NCBI GenBank assembly: GCA_020081605.1
Contig: JAHREC010000016.1
Coordinates: 1,550,001-1,614,000 of the forward strand
From: Albifimbria verrucaria
Lineage: Eukaryota; Ascomycota; Sordariomycetes; Hypocreales; Stachybotryaceae
Length of the DNA: 64,000 nucleotides
Direction: 5' to 3'
The notes beneath the pieces are model-generated. The model ran no database searches. It saw only the letters and a program-made list of their open reading frames with translations, and was not told the origin of the DNA. Positions 23,360 through 36,424 of the stretch are shown here, piece after piece; the stretch's first letter is position 1; every line of letters starts with the position of its first letter. The translations under genes were made by a program, and so were the position numbers.

Positions 23360-24238
23360 TCACTCCAGAACTGACAACACCTCTACCTGTCTGTTATGAT
23401 GCATATGGCTGGGACGCCGAATGGGACCGCAGGTTTGACCAGGTCAATTAATGTATCCCTTGGTGGCTCCCAATCACTACTGGTCATCGCAAGAAGAAGG
23501 CGAATGCAATAGATATTCGTTCAAAATGCTTTGAGGATATGCACTCTTTACATGGTAACATACCACGAGTTTTACTGGTCAAACTGGGGTCGGTTTGGTT
23601 CTGGTTGGTCGTGGCGTATCTTTTTCATGGAATTAATTTGCAAGCGATTTTGGTTCGTGAGATGCAAGGAGTTTTGGACCTCTGGGTGGCTTGCATGCGA
23701 ACGAGGCTCTGCATATGTTGGGTTTATAAAAGGGATAGATATAACTTTGGGTTAGCGGGTTGGCGTTGGACAGCATATTGTTTCCACAAGATTCCCCTTG
23801 TCTTTTATAGGGCGCGGCAGGATGTGGCCGAGGATGGCTTAAAATATGAAACCTCCCCAATATTGGGCATTATTCTTGAACTTTTATTACAAAAATATGT
23901 GAAGTGAATTGTTCCAGCGTAAGTATGAGGTCCATCTTGCTGAAACATGTGCTGAAAGACTTGGTATTTGGGGCCGTATGTGATCATATTTTACTTGCAT
24001 CGCAGGGTGGGTGATTATATAGATATAGGCATCAATCAATGTGTTTCATCACTTTATCAAAAGTTGACATATGCAGGTGTCGTACTACATAAAATACAAT
24101 GCGAAATTGGCCCATTTGTCCCGTCATCCTGAAGACCCATGTCCCTCCCAAGTTGCCAAGTGCCGTCAAACGCCTACAAGCAATGAAACAATTTCACCCC
24201 ATGTTAATGGGTAAGTATGATATAGTTCATCTATCACT
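23360..24238. other. Convergent spacer between RGS and gut2 genes
   Basis: About 0.9 kb, AT-rich, expected 3' UTRs of both converging genes. No gene, repeat or RNA structure recognised. Confidence 0.4.
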
Positions 24239-26372
24239 CTACAACTCGTCATCCTGTGGTTTGTCGTGCCGAGAGTACATGCTCCATTCAAGGGAGCTGG
24301 AAAAGTCGAACTTGTGCTGCTCGACTTGCTTGCGCGTTACGGACAGCATGGGCTCTGGAAGACCCATGGACTGAAGGAAAGCCACGGCTATCAATCAAAT
24401 GCGTTAGTCGAAAGTGCTCTTTATCATTACTGCGCCCGTCTGTGTGCATGCTGTTGGGTGTCACGGGGACTGCTGTACTTACATTCTTTCCATTCCAAAT
24501 CCTGTCGTTGGCGGCTCCAGCCAAGCTCTTCCGTCATAATATCCAAAATCTTAGGCAGCGCTTCGAGGGAGGCTTGGGCATTTAAGAAGGCGAGCCGGGT
24601 TCGTCTGGCTAGGACATCGACGGCAGTTTGAGCATATTCATGACGAACAGCGTAACGCACCTCGCCATCAACGAAGGGATATAACTGCGAGATACGCTCG
24701 CCGCGAGCAGGGAAACGCTGGTCGGTGAGCTTACAAAGAGCGGCAACGGTCCAGGCGCGGTCGCCGTAGCTCTCTGTCAGGTGTTTCGCGACCTCAGTTT
24801 CAATGCCAAAGTGCTGGATCAAGGGGATGAACAGGGTCCTGCTGAATCCATGAGCCCCGATGAGCCGGACAGCGTGGGTTTGGCATGTGCCGTCGAGGAT
24901 GGTCCCGTCATCGATACCTTCAGTACCGCTGACACAGGGCGCGTTGGTGACCGGTTTGGGCTGCAGCTTAAACTCCTTGATGGCGGCATCAACGCACTCC
25001 TCGGCCATCTGGCGGTAGGTGGTCCACTTGCCGCCGGCGCAGGTAAGGAGACCTGAGGGAGACACATCGATTAAATGGTTACGCACAAGCGATTCAGTGT
25101 TCTTCGCCTTGGGATCCTTCACAAGAGGACGAATTCCAGACCAAGCGGCCAGAACATCGCCACGCCTTACGTTAATCTCGGGAGAGAGGTACTGGCTAAC
25201 CTCATCCAAAATCCACTTGATGGACTTTTCGTCAGGCTGTGGGTTTTGAGTGACGGGGCATGGTGAATCGGTTGTGCCAGCAATGGTATTGCCCTGCCAG
25301 GGCAGGAAGAAGATGACACGGCCATCAGAGGTATTGGGATCAATGAGGCCCATCTTAGCTGGGCTGAAATAACCGGGAAGGATCACATGGACGCCGGATG
25401 ATGGAGCAACAATCTCCTTGCATTCCTGATCATCCATTTTGCGGATGGAATCGGTGAACGGGCCTGTGCAGTTGATGATGGACTTTGCCTTGACAGTAAT
25501 ATCACCGGCAGGCTTGCCATCCTTGGCAGCGACGAGGTCCTTGACTTTGGCACCGCAAAGCTTGCCTTGCTCGTCCTTGAGGAGCCCAGTGACTTCGGCG
25601 TGGTTGACGACGGTGGCACCGTAGAGAGCTGCTGTCACGGCAATGGAAACATTCATACGAGAGTCGTTGTGGGCGCCATCGTAATACACGAGGGCACCGA
25701 CGAGGTCGGTTTGTTTAAGCATGGGAAGGCATCCAGGGCTTTGCTACGGGTCAGAAAGTATGAACTTTCAATGCCCTCGCTGCCGGCGAGGAAATCATAA
25801 AACTTGGTACCACCCCAGTAATACGGGGCTTTCCACCATTTGTCGAGTGGCAGCATGATTGGGAGCCACATGCTCAGGTGAGGAGCGGTTTGCAGAAAGT
25901 ACTTGCGCTCTTTCAGGGCCTCCTTAACAAGCTGATACTGGTTGTAGTCCAGGTTCCAGACAGCCTTTTCAAGGTAGCGAACGCCGCCGTGGACGAGTTT
26001 GGTGCTCTTACTGCTGGTGCCGCTGCTGAAGTCATCACGCTCCACGACTGCAACCTTGAGACCTCTGGTGGCAGCGTCTAGGGCGACCCCGGCGCCAGTT
26101 GCGCCACCTCCAATGACAAGCATGTCATATTCCTCGCCGGCAGAGTCGGAGCTCTTACGGAGATCAGCGAGTTGCTCGAGGCGAGATTTGATTTTAGGAA
26201 ACCGAGGCATACGAAAGGAGCCATCCGGGCCGTGGGTGGGAGGCGGGACAGCCGGGGAGGACAGACCGGGGATGTCGCGAGGGCGGTAGCTGTATAGAAC
26301 GAGAGCACCGGTAGCAGCAATGGCACCGGGCAGCGCCAGGCGCCGCAGCAGGCGAGCTTGAGGGCCTGCCAT
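24239..26372 (-). CDS. gut2: Mitochondrial FAD-dependent glycerol-3-phosphate dehydrogenase
   Basis: Oxidises glycerol 3-phosphate to dihydroxyacetone phosphate at the inner mitochondrial membrane and passes electrons to ubiquinone. It serves glycerol use and the glycerol-phosphate shuttle. The start at 26372 gives MAGPQARLLRRLALPG, a basic presequence followed by a hydrophobic segment (AIAATGALVLYSY), as expected. The FAD motif DMLVIGGGATGAGVALDAATRG is followed by SSGTSSKSTKLVHGGVRYLE, WLPIMLPLDKWWKAPYYWGG, PWQGNTIAGTTDSP and CAGGKWTTYRQMAEE. The C-terminal domain is all present. A 95-nt intron (24388-24482) joins DLEWKE to SVAFLQSMGLPEP; the stop is the TAG at 24239-24241. One C is missing in GGG at 25723 (plus strand). 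About 679 residues, normal for the family. An in-frame upstream ATG at 26519 was not chosen because the presequence begins cleanly at 26372. Confidence 0.95.
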
Positions 26373-26740
26373 TATGCTTGCGAGGGAAGAGATGCGGTTG
26401 GGAGCAAAGGAGCCAGGAATGGGGGGCGCCACAGACGACAAAATAGAAAGCCGCCTGGCCTCGAGCCTGGATGGAGGCAGCGGACGGAGAGTAGCAAATA
26501 CCTCAGAGGGAGGAAGCACTGAAGAAATGGGATGCTCGGCTGGTTCAGTTCGAGGGTCAGGCAGGCTGCTATGGGAGGTGGGATGTATGAGTGTTGCAAC
26601 CTCAATCGAGGCGACCTCGAGCTAGACTAGCGAAAGTAAGGCTCCCCAGGTATTCAGGACGGAGCACGTTTCGAGGTAGAAGCTCGTGATAGAATACGTC
26701 AAGGGCCACGAGTGGACGCGCCGATTGGCCGGATAGCTAG

Positions 26741-26767
26741 GACAGGGACAGGTCAGGACAGGACAGG
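26741..26767. repeat. GGACA pentamer array upstream of gut2
   Basis: GACAGGGACAGG followed by GGACAGGACAGG units. On the opposite strand this reads CCTGTCCTGTCC, the motif of the array upstream of the phenol hydroxylase (7166-7220). Confidence 0.65.
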
Positions 26768-27423
26768 CTCTTTGCGCATGGTTGGATGCGAGAGGCCCAA
26801 GGCTGCGTTGCTCAGAAACACGGGGCATGTGCAGTTTAGCTGGAGAAAGGATGGTGGGGAATTAAACCATGACGCCTGCACTCATATGACAGACAGTAGG
26901 GATTGATGCGAATCTGGGGAAACGCCCAAGGGCACTGACGTCAGACACGATACAGGCCAGTTCCGGCCACTAAAGCCACCAAACTAAAACTTACTTACCC
27001 AAGGCATGTTCGAGTTGGGGCGAGGCTAGTGGCATCTACCAATGTCGATGGGGCACAGCACCGAGGCACGGGCTGTGCACGTGCGCACCTAGACCGTTGA
27101 TTGGAAACTTGCCTTGCATTGGTTGTAGGTGTTTTCCTAATCCCATTGCTGCAGCAGCATGCAGTATGTGGTTGTTTTCTTGCCATATGATGAGGCGATT
27201 GCATCGCTTCTACTATCCGGACATTGGTACTTCCACCAATGGGATATTTTGGCTGCGCCTATCCGTACCATCCTCTGATACATTGGCACATCACCTGGAG
27301 GAACAGCTATCAGCCTACAAACTCTCCATCCACGTGCTAACGTTAGCTAGGGTGGTTAATTCCATGTTATATTCCTGAGTTCCTAAATCATGGTATCATA
27401 CAAGAAGCTATCTCATGTACAGT

Positions 27424-27560
27424 GACTACCTAGGCATACCACCTAGGTGAAGTAAGGTAAGGTAAGGTAACGTAACATAACGTAACGTGGAGTACTAAGG
27501 TAAGTAAAGTGTCCTTGGAGATAATTACATCAGTAAGTAAAGTACCTAGTAGGTAATTGT
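27424..27560. repeat. GGTAA/TAGGTA-rich island
   Basis: ACCTAGGCATACCACCTAGG, then AAGGTAAGGTAAGGTAACGTAAC pentamers in phase, then TAAGGTAAGTAAAG and ACCTAGTAGGTA. Longest member of this repeat family in the window. Confidence 0.7.
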
Positions 27561-27702
27561 AGTGCAATACATAGCCGGGTACCTCCAGGCCCAGATTCCT
27601 GACCCAGGCGAATGATACCCAGACAATCAACACGCCCTTGCGAGCAGACCATCTTGTTTACGCACACCCTCGTCGCATGCACCATCGAGTCTTGCTCTAC
27701 AA

Positions 27703-30595
27703 CTACATCTTGCCCCGGCGTCCATCAACGCAGTACTTGAACAGCACGTCGACAAACGTCCCCGGCAGGTTGTAGTCTCGTGCTATGTTGTGGCCCTCGA
27801 CCCTGGCGCCCGAGGCAGCGGCTCCTCGGAGCCCAGGTATCGCATCTCAATGCCATCCTCTGGTGAAGATGTATCCATCTTCTGCGCAGGTGCTCGCACG
27901 TTGACCACAACGACATGGTCGTCGCTGGCGCTCCGCTCGGTCATCTGGGGTCTGGATTGGTAAGCGTACGGAGCTGCTACAGACGTCGCGTTCTCGACAT
28001 CGACCGTCACTTCCTGCGACACCATGATGCCGCCGTACGACGGAGACACTGAGGTTGCTCCAGGAGTCGATGTACCGGCACCCGTTTCCCCATGGCCTCC
28101 CTGAAGTGCGCTGGTGGTCACTCGACCCAGGTTGGAACAGGTTCACCGTCGATCCGGATCCGCTGGACCTGGCGGCGGACGAGCCGCGCCTTGTATTCAG
28201 TCCCAACGGCTTTTCTTGTGCAGCATGGTTCGCAGACTCCCTCCTCGACCTCGTCGGGCCGGTCTTGCCAGTTCTGAAGAACCTCCGCCTCTCCACTCTT
28301 CGCTCCGCCCGCTGTCGAGCGTCATGGGTGACGCGGCCGAACTCGCGATGCACCCCTGGATGAATGCAAGATCGTGGTTTGAGGACAGCTGGTGGGTCTT
28401 GAAGAAGCTCAGTGGTATGAATTCGCAGTCTGGGCTATTCACAACCGAGTGAATGGGGATCACCAGCCTGAACGCGAACATCGACTTGGCTGTTCGCAGT
28501 CCCTCGCTACGACTGGGTAGAGCGACTGGTTCCGCCGTAAAATTGCATCTTCTACGACTCCGTTCTGCACAGCGGTTTGCAGCTGCTGGATAGAGTCGAT
28601 TACCCGCCTCACAAATACCCTCTCAAGTTCTGATTGTGTAGGCGTGTTGCGAAGTGTATGTAACATCATTGACGCACTAGCACCATCAAATCGCCTCAGC
28701 AGTTCCTTTTGCCAAGGTTCCAACTGTGTGCTCTGCAGAAGCGTAGACGGCAGCAAGTTCTTGGCTCCCTCCGTACAAGCACATCGAACCCAGCACCATT
28801 GACTCGTGCTCGGATACCAAAGAGTCCAAAATGTACGCCATTCTCGAGCTCATTGCTCTGGCTAGCGTACGTGGCCATGTCCCGGAACTTCATCTCCACT
28901 CGCGGAGATTGAATCTGCATGTTTGAAGCGATGATGTTGCTCACCTGGTGCACATCAGCAAAGCGGTAACCTGCGGCTGCTAGACGATCAGCGTCGCGGT
29001 CGCTCTTCAGCTGCCGGACGAGGAACATTAATGAGCCTCGTCCATATTGCTGCCGTTGCTGCGTTCCTTTTCCTCCAGGTCGACCTCACTTTCAGATCTT
29101 TGTGTCGTATCGCCACCTTGTTCCATTTGACGTTCTTCGAGGCGCCTACCGGTAGCACCCGTTGGTAAGATCTCGTCCCAAAGAATACCAGCTGAAGTAA
29201 GGTCCTCTCGTAACCTCTCAGCCAGGGTCATTGCAGCGACACAGAAGAGTTCGCGGAAAATCAACCCGTATTCTTCCGCCTCGTCTTCGTTGGGATTCAT
29301 GATTCGCATACCCATTCGCCCATTCCCAGACCTTTCAGATTCGGGTATACTAACAAGGTGTTTCTTGATTCCACCTGCGAGACTTGAGATGGCACTCCAA
29401 TTCCTGGACGCTTGGAACATCCAATGGTATAGAGGGTGTCCGATGCCAAACCCTTCCTTCTCGTTCTAGAATCTCCGATTAGCATAATCTGAGATGATGA
29501 AGCAAGCGAAGACGGAAGCTTACTGTCTCAACAAAAGAGTCGGTTATGATAGTGCTGGGAATCAGACCATCGGGGTCAACGAGGATTCTGCCTTGCTTGT
29601 CGAAAATTGCAGCACTGAGAGTAACTTGCTGGGCTTGTCTAGCCGATTTACTCATGTTTCTGGCCCTGATAACAGCAAGGCTGGCGATGATGACACAAGC
29701 ACTGACAGACTGGGGCTAATTAGCAAGCTGTAAATCATGAAAGCTGGGTCTCTCCGCGACTTACTAGACAAATAACAACGATGACAGTGGCATTCCGCGA
29801 TGGCTGTCCAATGCCATTTCTGAGCGTGACGAGGCGGTACTGCGTGCCGACTGCTGCACACCAATGCATTCCAGACACAGCACCAGCCATGACACCACCG
29901 GAAAACAGACGCTTCCACCATGCGTTGGCCCACATGGCTCTGAACACGAAGAAGGTTGATAACGCAACTGTGCTGGCGGCGACGGCGATGATGGCGGATC
30001 CAATAACATTGCCAACCTTGTATACACAAGTATAGTTCTGGATCGAAGCGTTTCCAAGATAGTGCATTCCGCAGACGGCTGTCCCGCAGAGCAAACCACC
30101 CGCTCCAATTCGCCACCACGAAACAGCATCATTGGTGCCGATAGCCAGGAAGGCGCCCCAAAGCACGATTATAGGAACGAAGAAAGAAAGGACCGTGAAG
30201 CCTGGTGAGAAGGCAATTTGTAGAGGTGTTTCGCCATTGCCCATGTGAATGGCGCGGTTGCCGATGAAATGCTGTGAGAAGTCAGTATCTTCCACGTTCC
30301 ATTTCTTCCAAGGCCTATCAAATTACCATAGACCAAATAGCAACCCCTCCCATAGTAGCCGCTGCACTCCCCAGCAGCAAGCTTCGAAGTCATTGTCAGT
30401 TCAAGGGCTTGGAAAAAGGGGTTCACAGACTAACTTGTTGAACAGACCCTTGACGCCAGTTCGACGGTTGATCAACTCCAAGGTCGAGGTCGCTCCAATG
30501 AGACTGATGAAATAACTCAATATCACGAAACCCGCGCTGAAGCTTTGAGGGACTATATGCCCTTGGTAGGCGAGGAGCTCTTCGTCTGACATCAT
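27703..30595 (-). CDS. MHYT-domain integral membrane signalling protein
   Basis: MHYT domains are seven-helix membrane modules first described in bacteria, where a role in sensing O2, CO or NO through bound metal was proposed; fungal members are little studied. From the start at 30595 (MMSDEELLAYQGH) the helices are FVILSYFISLIGATSTLELI, LLLGSAAATMGGVAIWSMHFIG, TVLSFFVPIIVLWGAFLAIG, WWRIGAGGLLCGTAVCGMHYLGN, VIGSAIIAVAASTVALS and AGAVSGMHW. Three signature motifs are visible: MHFI, MHYL and MHWC. The long cytoplasmic part contains SKSARQAQQVTLSAAIFDK, GFGIGHPLYHWMFQASRNW, MFLVRQLKSDRDADRL and ends ARDYNLPGTFVDVLF...GRRGKM at 27703. Short introns split the MHYT region and follow DSFVET. Several one-base shifts (near 28103, 28780, 29038 and towards the end) interrupt the frame. 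Signal and partner are unknown. Confidence 0.82.
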
Positions 30596-32948
30596 GGCTG
30601 ATGCTACGGCAGGCGCCCCAGAAAGGAGAGTCACTGCAAGTCACGAAGCCGTCCGCGTCAACTGACACCTTCAGTCAACTTGGGGAGAGATACAGGGTCC
30701 TTATACGATGCTGGCGGATCTCAGAAGACCCTAGCAAAACAGACGGCTTGGTAGTGTTATAGCCCCGCTAGGGACATCAAGTCGTGCCCCGGTGCCGGCT
30801 GTCTCTGGGGACGTCGATGTTTTTGGCAATCTAGCCCGAAGACCTGGTAACTGTCCCCCATCCAAGTGGGGATGGTCTCGATTTGACAAGATCAGGCCTC
30901 GGTGCAGCGGCACTCACGGACCTCTCCATGGGATGTGTCGGTTGACTGCGCGGCCAATGGGGGTGATGCGGTGCTAGCTGGGTTTCCAGGCCTGCTAGCT
31001 CACTAAGCAGAATTCTCGAGGACAGGGAAAGCAGGGAGAGTCATTCTGTTTAACGGTCTGGATGATGGTACACTAAACAATGTGCCCTAGTTCAGCTTGG
31101 TGTCATCTCGATATCCTCTAGAGGCGTCTCCGTAAAACACACGCCTCAACCGATCTATCTATATAGCACCAAAGAGTACTTTTGCGGTCTGGACCAACAG
31201 GCATGAAACAGGCTCAACATCGCCTCCCCGGCGGTATGCAAATGAAATTATGGTATTGAGGCCCTATCGTCTGGCTGACATATAAGTCCCCTCACCGTCG
31301 ACAAATCCGATATTGTCCGCCTCCCCTGCTCTTAATTCTGGATATTACGGTGTAACAGGTCGCTTGCATAAGAGGCGTCATGGAGGCCTGAGTGTATCAT
31401 GAAGAAAAGCCAATGCTCCGGGAAATGGACGAAAAGGGACCTGGTGGCGATGCCGAGTGTGTAGACAGATCACGGACAGAGTAGCGCTATGAATCCGACT
31501 CCAGGCCCACCCATGCTGCTTAGAGGATCAGCTAGATCGACGCCAGGATGCCGTTCTCCACGACGCACGATCTTCGCGGGAGTCTTCTCCGATGCACAGG
31601 TCCCTGTCACTTGGACACTGCTTTGTGATTGGAAGATAATTTCATTAGGATCTGCATAAGCTGTATCATGGGTATGGGTTACAGCATCACCAGTAAGTCG
31701 CATGGGTTGGAGCCAGCTCTCAAGCCACGATGCTCAGGGTCATATAATGAGAGCCAAGACCGTCTGTCAGCAGTCACGCTTGAAGATTGACGGTGAGCAC
31801 GAGCCTTACCTTAGTTTGGCTTCCTGATCAACTGTACAGCCACGGATCTTGCGGCCGCCAGCTTCCTGCGCATTTTACAGGCTAACTAGTCATACAATCC
31901 CACTTAGTCGGCTACGCATCCCACATGTCCCTCCACTCTTTTCTCGTCAAGTTTTTCCTTTTTCCTTTGTCCTACTAGCTAGCCCAACTGTCAGGTTTTT
32001 CTTTTCTTTTTCGTTGCTTTTTCCGCTGTCAGTCAAAGGGTAGTTTGTGGGTCACGCCTTTCACCTCAACAACCGGTTCATTTTACCCGTTGTCAATCTG
32101 GCATGCTTATGGGGTGCTCATTGTTCGAGGTAATCTTCCTTTTGTCATCCTTGTGGATCAAGCGACCAAGAAGATGAGGAATTAGGATGAATGGCCGGGT
32201 ATTTGGCTGGCTCTACCACACCTAGACATATATCCCAGGGCTCGTGTCTCGCCCATATGCACTGGACAGCACATGTCTCAGGAGGCTGGGCAAGCCTCGC
32301 CAGCCACGTAATCTCTCGTTGGTGTGCCCATGTTCTTGTCACTTCAACCCTACTGGACTTAATGGCAACCAGAGTGGCTTCGCTACTAGCAAAGTTCTGC
32401 ATCAGGTGAACACGACAGCTCGGAGTGCTCGTGGATGGATACGCACGCCTGCCAACGAACTGAATCGAGATTGATGTTTGAGATGCTTGACAAACCTGAT
32501 ATTTAAACTCGGAATCAAATACCAGTTTTAGGAAAGGCCCCGTCCCGACGCTGAGGCTCGCTTATTTGGTGCCGGGTGTAGGATCTGACATTCCGCTGTT
32601 GGGAGCCTGGTCGTTCTCAGCTGCCTCAAAAGATTGGCGAGCACCGCCCGGGTATTTACCTCGATCTCCTTGTCAAGAGTGCGCCACACGACAAAAATGG
32701 CTGGCTCCGGGGCGCTATAATATCCCCGTCCATGCGTCTGAGTGTTTTGGTGGTCATGTTAGCGTCACAGATACTGGGCTAAATCGTCCTTAGTGTCTTG
32801 TCCTACCAGCACGCTGTGCTGTTGGTTGTCATCATTGCACGCTTGGATGGGGCCCATGACTGTTTGCTCATCATTTCTCAGGTTCACCTAGGCTACTGCA
32901 CCTCTAGCGTACATGCAGGACAGGCATTCGTCCAATATCCCTTGCTGT
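30596..32948. other. 2.4 kb intergenic region between MHYT and Ppm2 genes
   Basis: Contains the upstream region of the minus-strand MHYT gene and the 3' flank of the Ppm2 gene. No domain-bearing open frame, RNA gene or long repeat was seen. C/T-rich sequence at 31900-32040 resembles a fungal leader but leads into no recognised gene. Confidence 0.4.
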
Positions 32949-35900
32949 TCAGCTCCCTTCTGTAGCCTGCTCCAGTTCGTCTGCTAACCGAGCCAGGTAG
33001 AAACGGCGGATATCCGGTGGCAGGTCCTTGAAGGCCTTCGCAAGCCGAGCGATATCCTGTCGCCCTTTCTCATACGCTGCTAGGTCTCGGTTACCATAGA
33101 CGTCTCGGCCAGTTGAGTATCCATTTTCAAGGTCCCGGAAGAAGACGTTGACAGCCACGCTCATGGGTGTGGCGGGTTTCGCCGTGTGCAGCCACATTGG
33201 GGGCAGGAATAGTGTGTCGCCAGGTGAGAGGTTCGCTTCGTACGGTGTCGTAATATCTACTAGTGAAGACGTGTCCAGTGCAGCAAATACATCGAAACTG
33301 GAACTTGACGCCCCGGCAGCAAATGACAGTTTGGTCACATCCTCGGGTGGGAAAAGAATCATACGCTTCGATCCCTGGATCTGCATGTACACGTTTGCCA
33401 TGACCTGTGAAAAGGCTCGGTTAGTCACCCATTGTGTAACCGTTGTGCAGAAATTGAGAAAACAATGGGAGGGTAAGTCTCACATCGTAATGCAGCCACA
33501 TGTTGACCTTGCCTGATATCCTCAATACAGAGCTGAACTTGTTCTGCTCGACGTATGCCAGCACATTGGGTAAACAAAAGTCGGCATTGAGAGACGGGAA
33601 ATCTTCCTCTAAACTCGCTGGGGACTCGGACGGCTTGGCTTGAGACAGCGAGCGCAGATACAATCTGTCTCCAGCCTGCACACGGTTCATTACAGACGCG
33701 AAGCTCATGGTGACATAGCGGAAGTTCTTAGAGTTAAAGTCCAGCTTTTCGCTATCCTTGAGAGACTCGTGCACAACGATCTATACGCTATTAGTTTAGG
33801 ACAAGACAAAAGGAGCTCTCATGCTTACCTCCTTGTCTCCCCTACTCGATCGACCATATAATTCGAGTTCCACTTTTGAAGACAGGGCCCAAGATCTAAT
33901 CCTTCGATAATCACAGGCGTTCGGGCGCGCAAAATTTCCAAGAACTGGTCTTGGCTATCCAGTCTTAATCGTGGAATAGGCTTGAGCTCCGCTTGGTGTA
34001 GTATGCCAGCCAGTGCTGTATCAGCTTTTGGCCTGCTCGTGAATTTGTGGGATTGGAGAAATTCCAAGGACAAAGAATGGGGTGACATCGGACTAGATGG
34101 TCTCTGGTTTGCCACATCTGACATGTCAATACTATACATATCAGTCTGCCAATATGTGCCCATAGAGTAGCATGTAGCGCCTCCGCCAAGGATAATGAGG
34201 GTCTTATCAAGTGCCAAAGCTGAAGATCCAATCATGAAAGGAGGATTTGCTAGCTCTCCTTCCAGTTTAACTGTTGTAAGCGTGTACTGTGGTTTAGTCC
34301 CATTAGTGATGCTTGCGAGTGTGATTGTCTGGCCCTGGATTGACGCATCTGAGCTCGTGCCGCCACAGATCGCAGTGAAAGTCCTGAAATCTACAGTCTG
34401 GGCACCAATCGAGCAAAGGTGATTGGGTAAGACTGAGTCTGGCTGCAGCTCTTCAAATGAAAGGGATGGCTTTTACAAAAAGTCAGCAACTAGATATTAC
34501 AGTGAGGAAGCACTCACCTTGGGTGCCGTCATATCCAAAGTCCAGAAGTATGCCCGTGTATTTAGGATGCCAGTCTGACATATACCACCGGACAAGAGGC
34601 CATGATATATCCCAGGAGTAAAATTGCTGTCAGAGGAGTTGCAGAGTATGACACCAAAACAAGGCTCTGGCCGTGTGCTGGACACATCACACACAAGCCA
34701 ACCTTTGACGGGATGAAAAATGAAAAATGATTCCGAAATATTTGATCCATCCATCTTACCACCCGCAACGAGAACCAAGGAGGAGTTCTTCAGCTTGAGG
34801 GCGGAGTGTCTGAATAGAGGTACGGGAGGTTCGGTGCAGCTTTCCAGTCAGGTTTCACACCTCTGGTGAATAGCCAACAGTCAGATAAGCCAGCAGTAGG
34901 GGAGCCTCGACCTCCAGCTAGGAGCACGCCATAATCGCCCAAGTCAGTTAGAGTATGGCAGACTCGCGGCCGAGGGGCGGTTAAGGGTAGTTCGATAGTT
35001 GCATTCTGTGAGCCAAGCCCAAACACATCACAACTTTCGATTCTTACACTGCTGCCCATACCCATCATGTGTATAGCAGCCTGTTCGCCCATTGGATCTG
35101 TCAGCAGCATGGCACCACCGTACCGACGCTTAGTCGCTTTTTGAGCCTCATAAGAAGTGACTTTCAGTTCAAGAGCTATGTCGGTCTCAGAAGAGACAAG
35201 CTGGATCGGCTTAATTTCAGGCATGTCCTGTTGACCGACTGAAGCGTGCAAGACAAAGTAGTTCCGGCCGAATAGCATAAACTCTTCCCACTCATCAAAC
35301 GCTTCGACATGGTCCAGAGCGGTTCGTTCAGATGGTGAGACAAAGTAGTCACCTGTCCAAGCATCCCACAAGTCCCAGACGTCTACGTGGTGCCATCCAC
35401 GATTCTTGAATCGTTCTTGTTGGCTGCGACATGTGGGATAGACACCCACAGATTTGTGCGGTGTTTTAAGCTTGTTGAAATGACTGAGCATCGTTTGGGA
35501 ATAAGGGTGATCAGCTCCCAGCGGAAGAAGTTGCTCCAAGAGGCAGAACTCAGCTATTCAGGCGGTCAGTAGTCCCTCGTACAAGGCGAATCATAGTACT
35601 GACCTTGTCCAATAGAGCTCGCCCATTGAATTAAGGCATCGGCTGATAGTGTGTCCATATATGCTACGGATACTTCGGCCACAAAGAGTACCGCACAGTT
35701 TGACAGGTCAAGAACTCTTGCCAATGTCTCGCTTAGGGCGTCGAGCTGGCGCAAGTCGCACCCTATCTGGCAGTACTTTTCACTTTTCAATACCAGCAAA
35801 TCAGCATCCGACGAGCTGGTAGAAAAGTCGGGGCCGAGGAGTTCGCGGAGCTCAGGCGTTTGAAGGACAATTGCACGTTTCTTCTTGATGAGGTCTGGGT

Positions 35901-36424
35901 AGTCCGTATCAACGAAAAGGGCATTCTTGCAAGCATCCGGGTACCGTGTATGACATTGCCATGGAAGAACATCACTAGGTTGTTTCGGTTAGCCCTTTCC
36001 AAGCCGTCACGCTTCTTGCTGGGTGAGAGGACATGTCAATGAATACTCACCTACCGCAGCCCAGGTTGACAACAACCTTTCTAGCTGTCGATGGCTTGGT
36101 AAGGAATTGACGAACGATGACATCGATTGCTCTGAGCCTCAGCCAGTAGCCTCGATTGATAAGTGGTGCCCTTCTCTGGAATTTGCTGACAAAGAAACGA
36201 AAGAAATGAGGCTCGTTGGGGTGGTAGAAGCGCTCGACACTGCGCTTGGAGGTTATGCTCCCATTATTGGTCTGGACGTACTCAGCAACAGAACATATGA
36301 ATGTAACACAAATCAACGAATAGGATTCCGAGCCGCAACCATTTAGGCAACTACTTACACCCATAATCAGATCATCGATTGCCTGCGACTTAGAGGCCCG
36401 GGCTGAAGATGCTGAACTCGCCAT
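32949..36424 (-). CDS. ppm2: tRNA wybutosine-synthesizing protein 4 / leucine carboxyl methyltransferase 2
   Basis: Performs the last steps of wybutosine formation at G37 of tRNA-Phe, methylating and methoxycarbonylating the side chain with S-adenosylmethionine. Three modules are visible in order. First, a methyltransferase: MGTNNGSITSKRSVERFY, VVVNLGCGSDVLPWQ and VLFVAEVSVAYMD. Second, a kelch-type propeller with repeats such as YGVLLAGGRGS, SLVLVAGGKMDGS and TLIILGGGATCYSMG. Third, a JmjC-type cupin: VIIEGLDLGPCLQKWN, NMWLHYD (metal-binding His and Asp), VYMQIQGSKRMILFPPED and LPPMWLHTAKP (second His). The start is the ATG at 36424 (MASSASSARASKSQ). About six introns were traced. Frame shifts at a CCC run near 34826 and a GGGG run near 33842 (plus-strand CCCC) each lack one base. 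About 1,000 residues, as usual for fungal Ppm2. The start region abuts the Atg18 promoter. Confidence 0.93.

Larger units (their letters stand above)
26373..27702. other. Intergenic region upstream of gut2 and downstream of the MHYT gene
   Basis: About 1.3 kb. It holds the gut2 promoter next to 26372, a GGACA repeat (26741-26767) and a GGTAA/TAGGTA island (27424-27560). No gene was recognised. Confidence 0.4.

Noticed and set aside
26373..26519. Longer N-terminus for gut2 from an upstream in-frame ATG at 26519
   Set aside because: The mitochondrial presequence and membrane segment begin properly at 26372, and the extra residues lie in promoter-like sequence.
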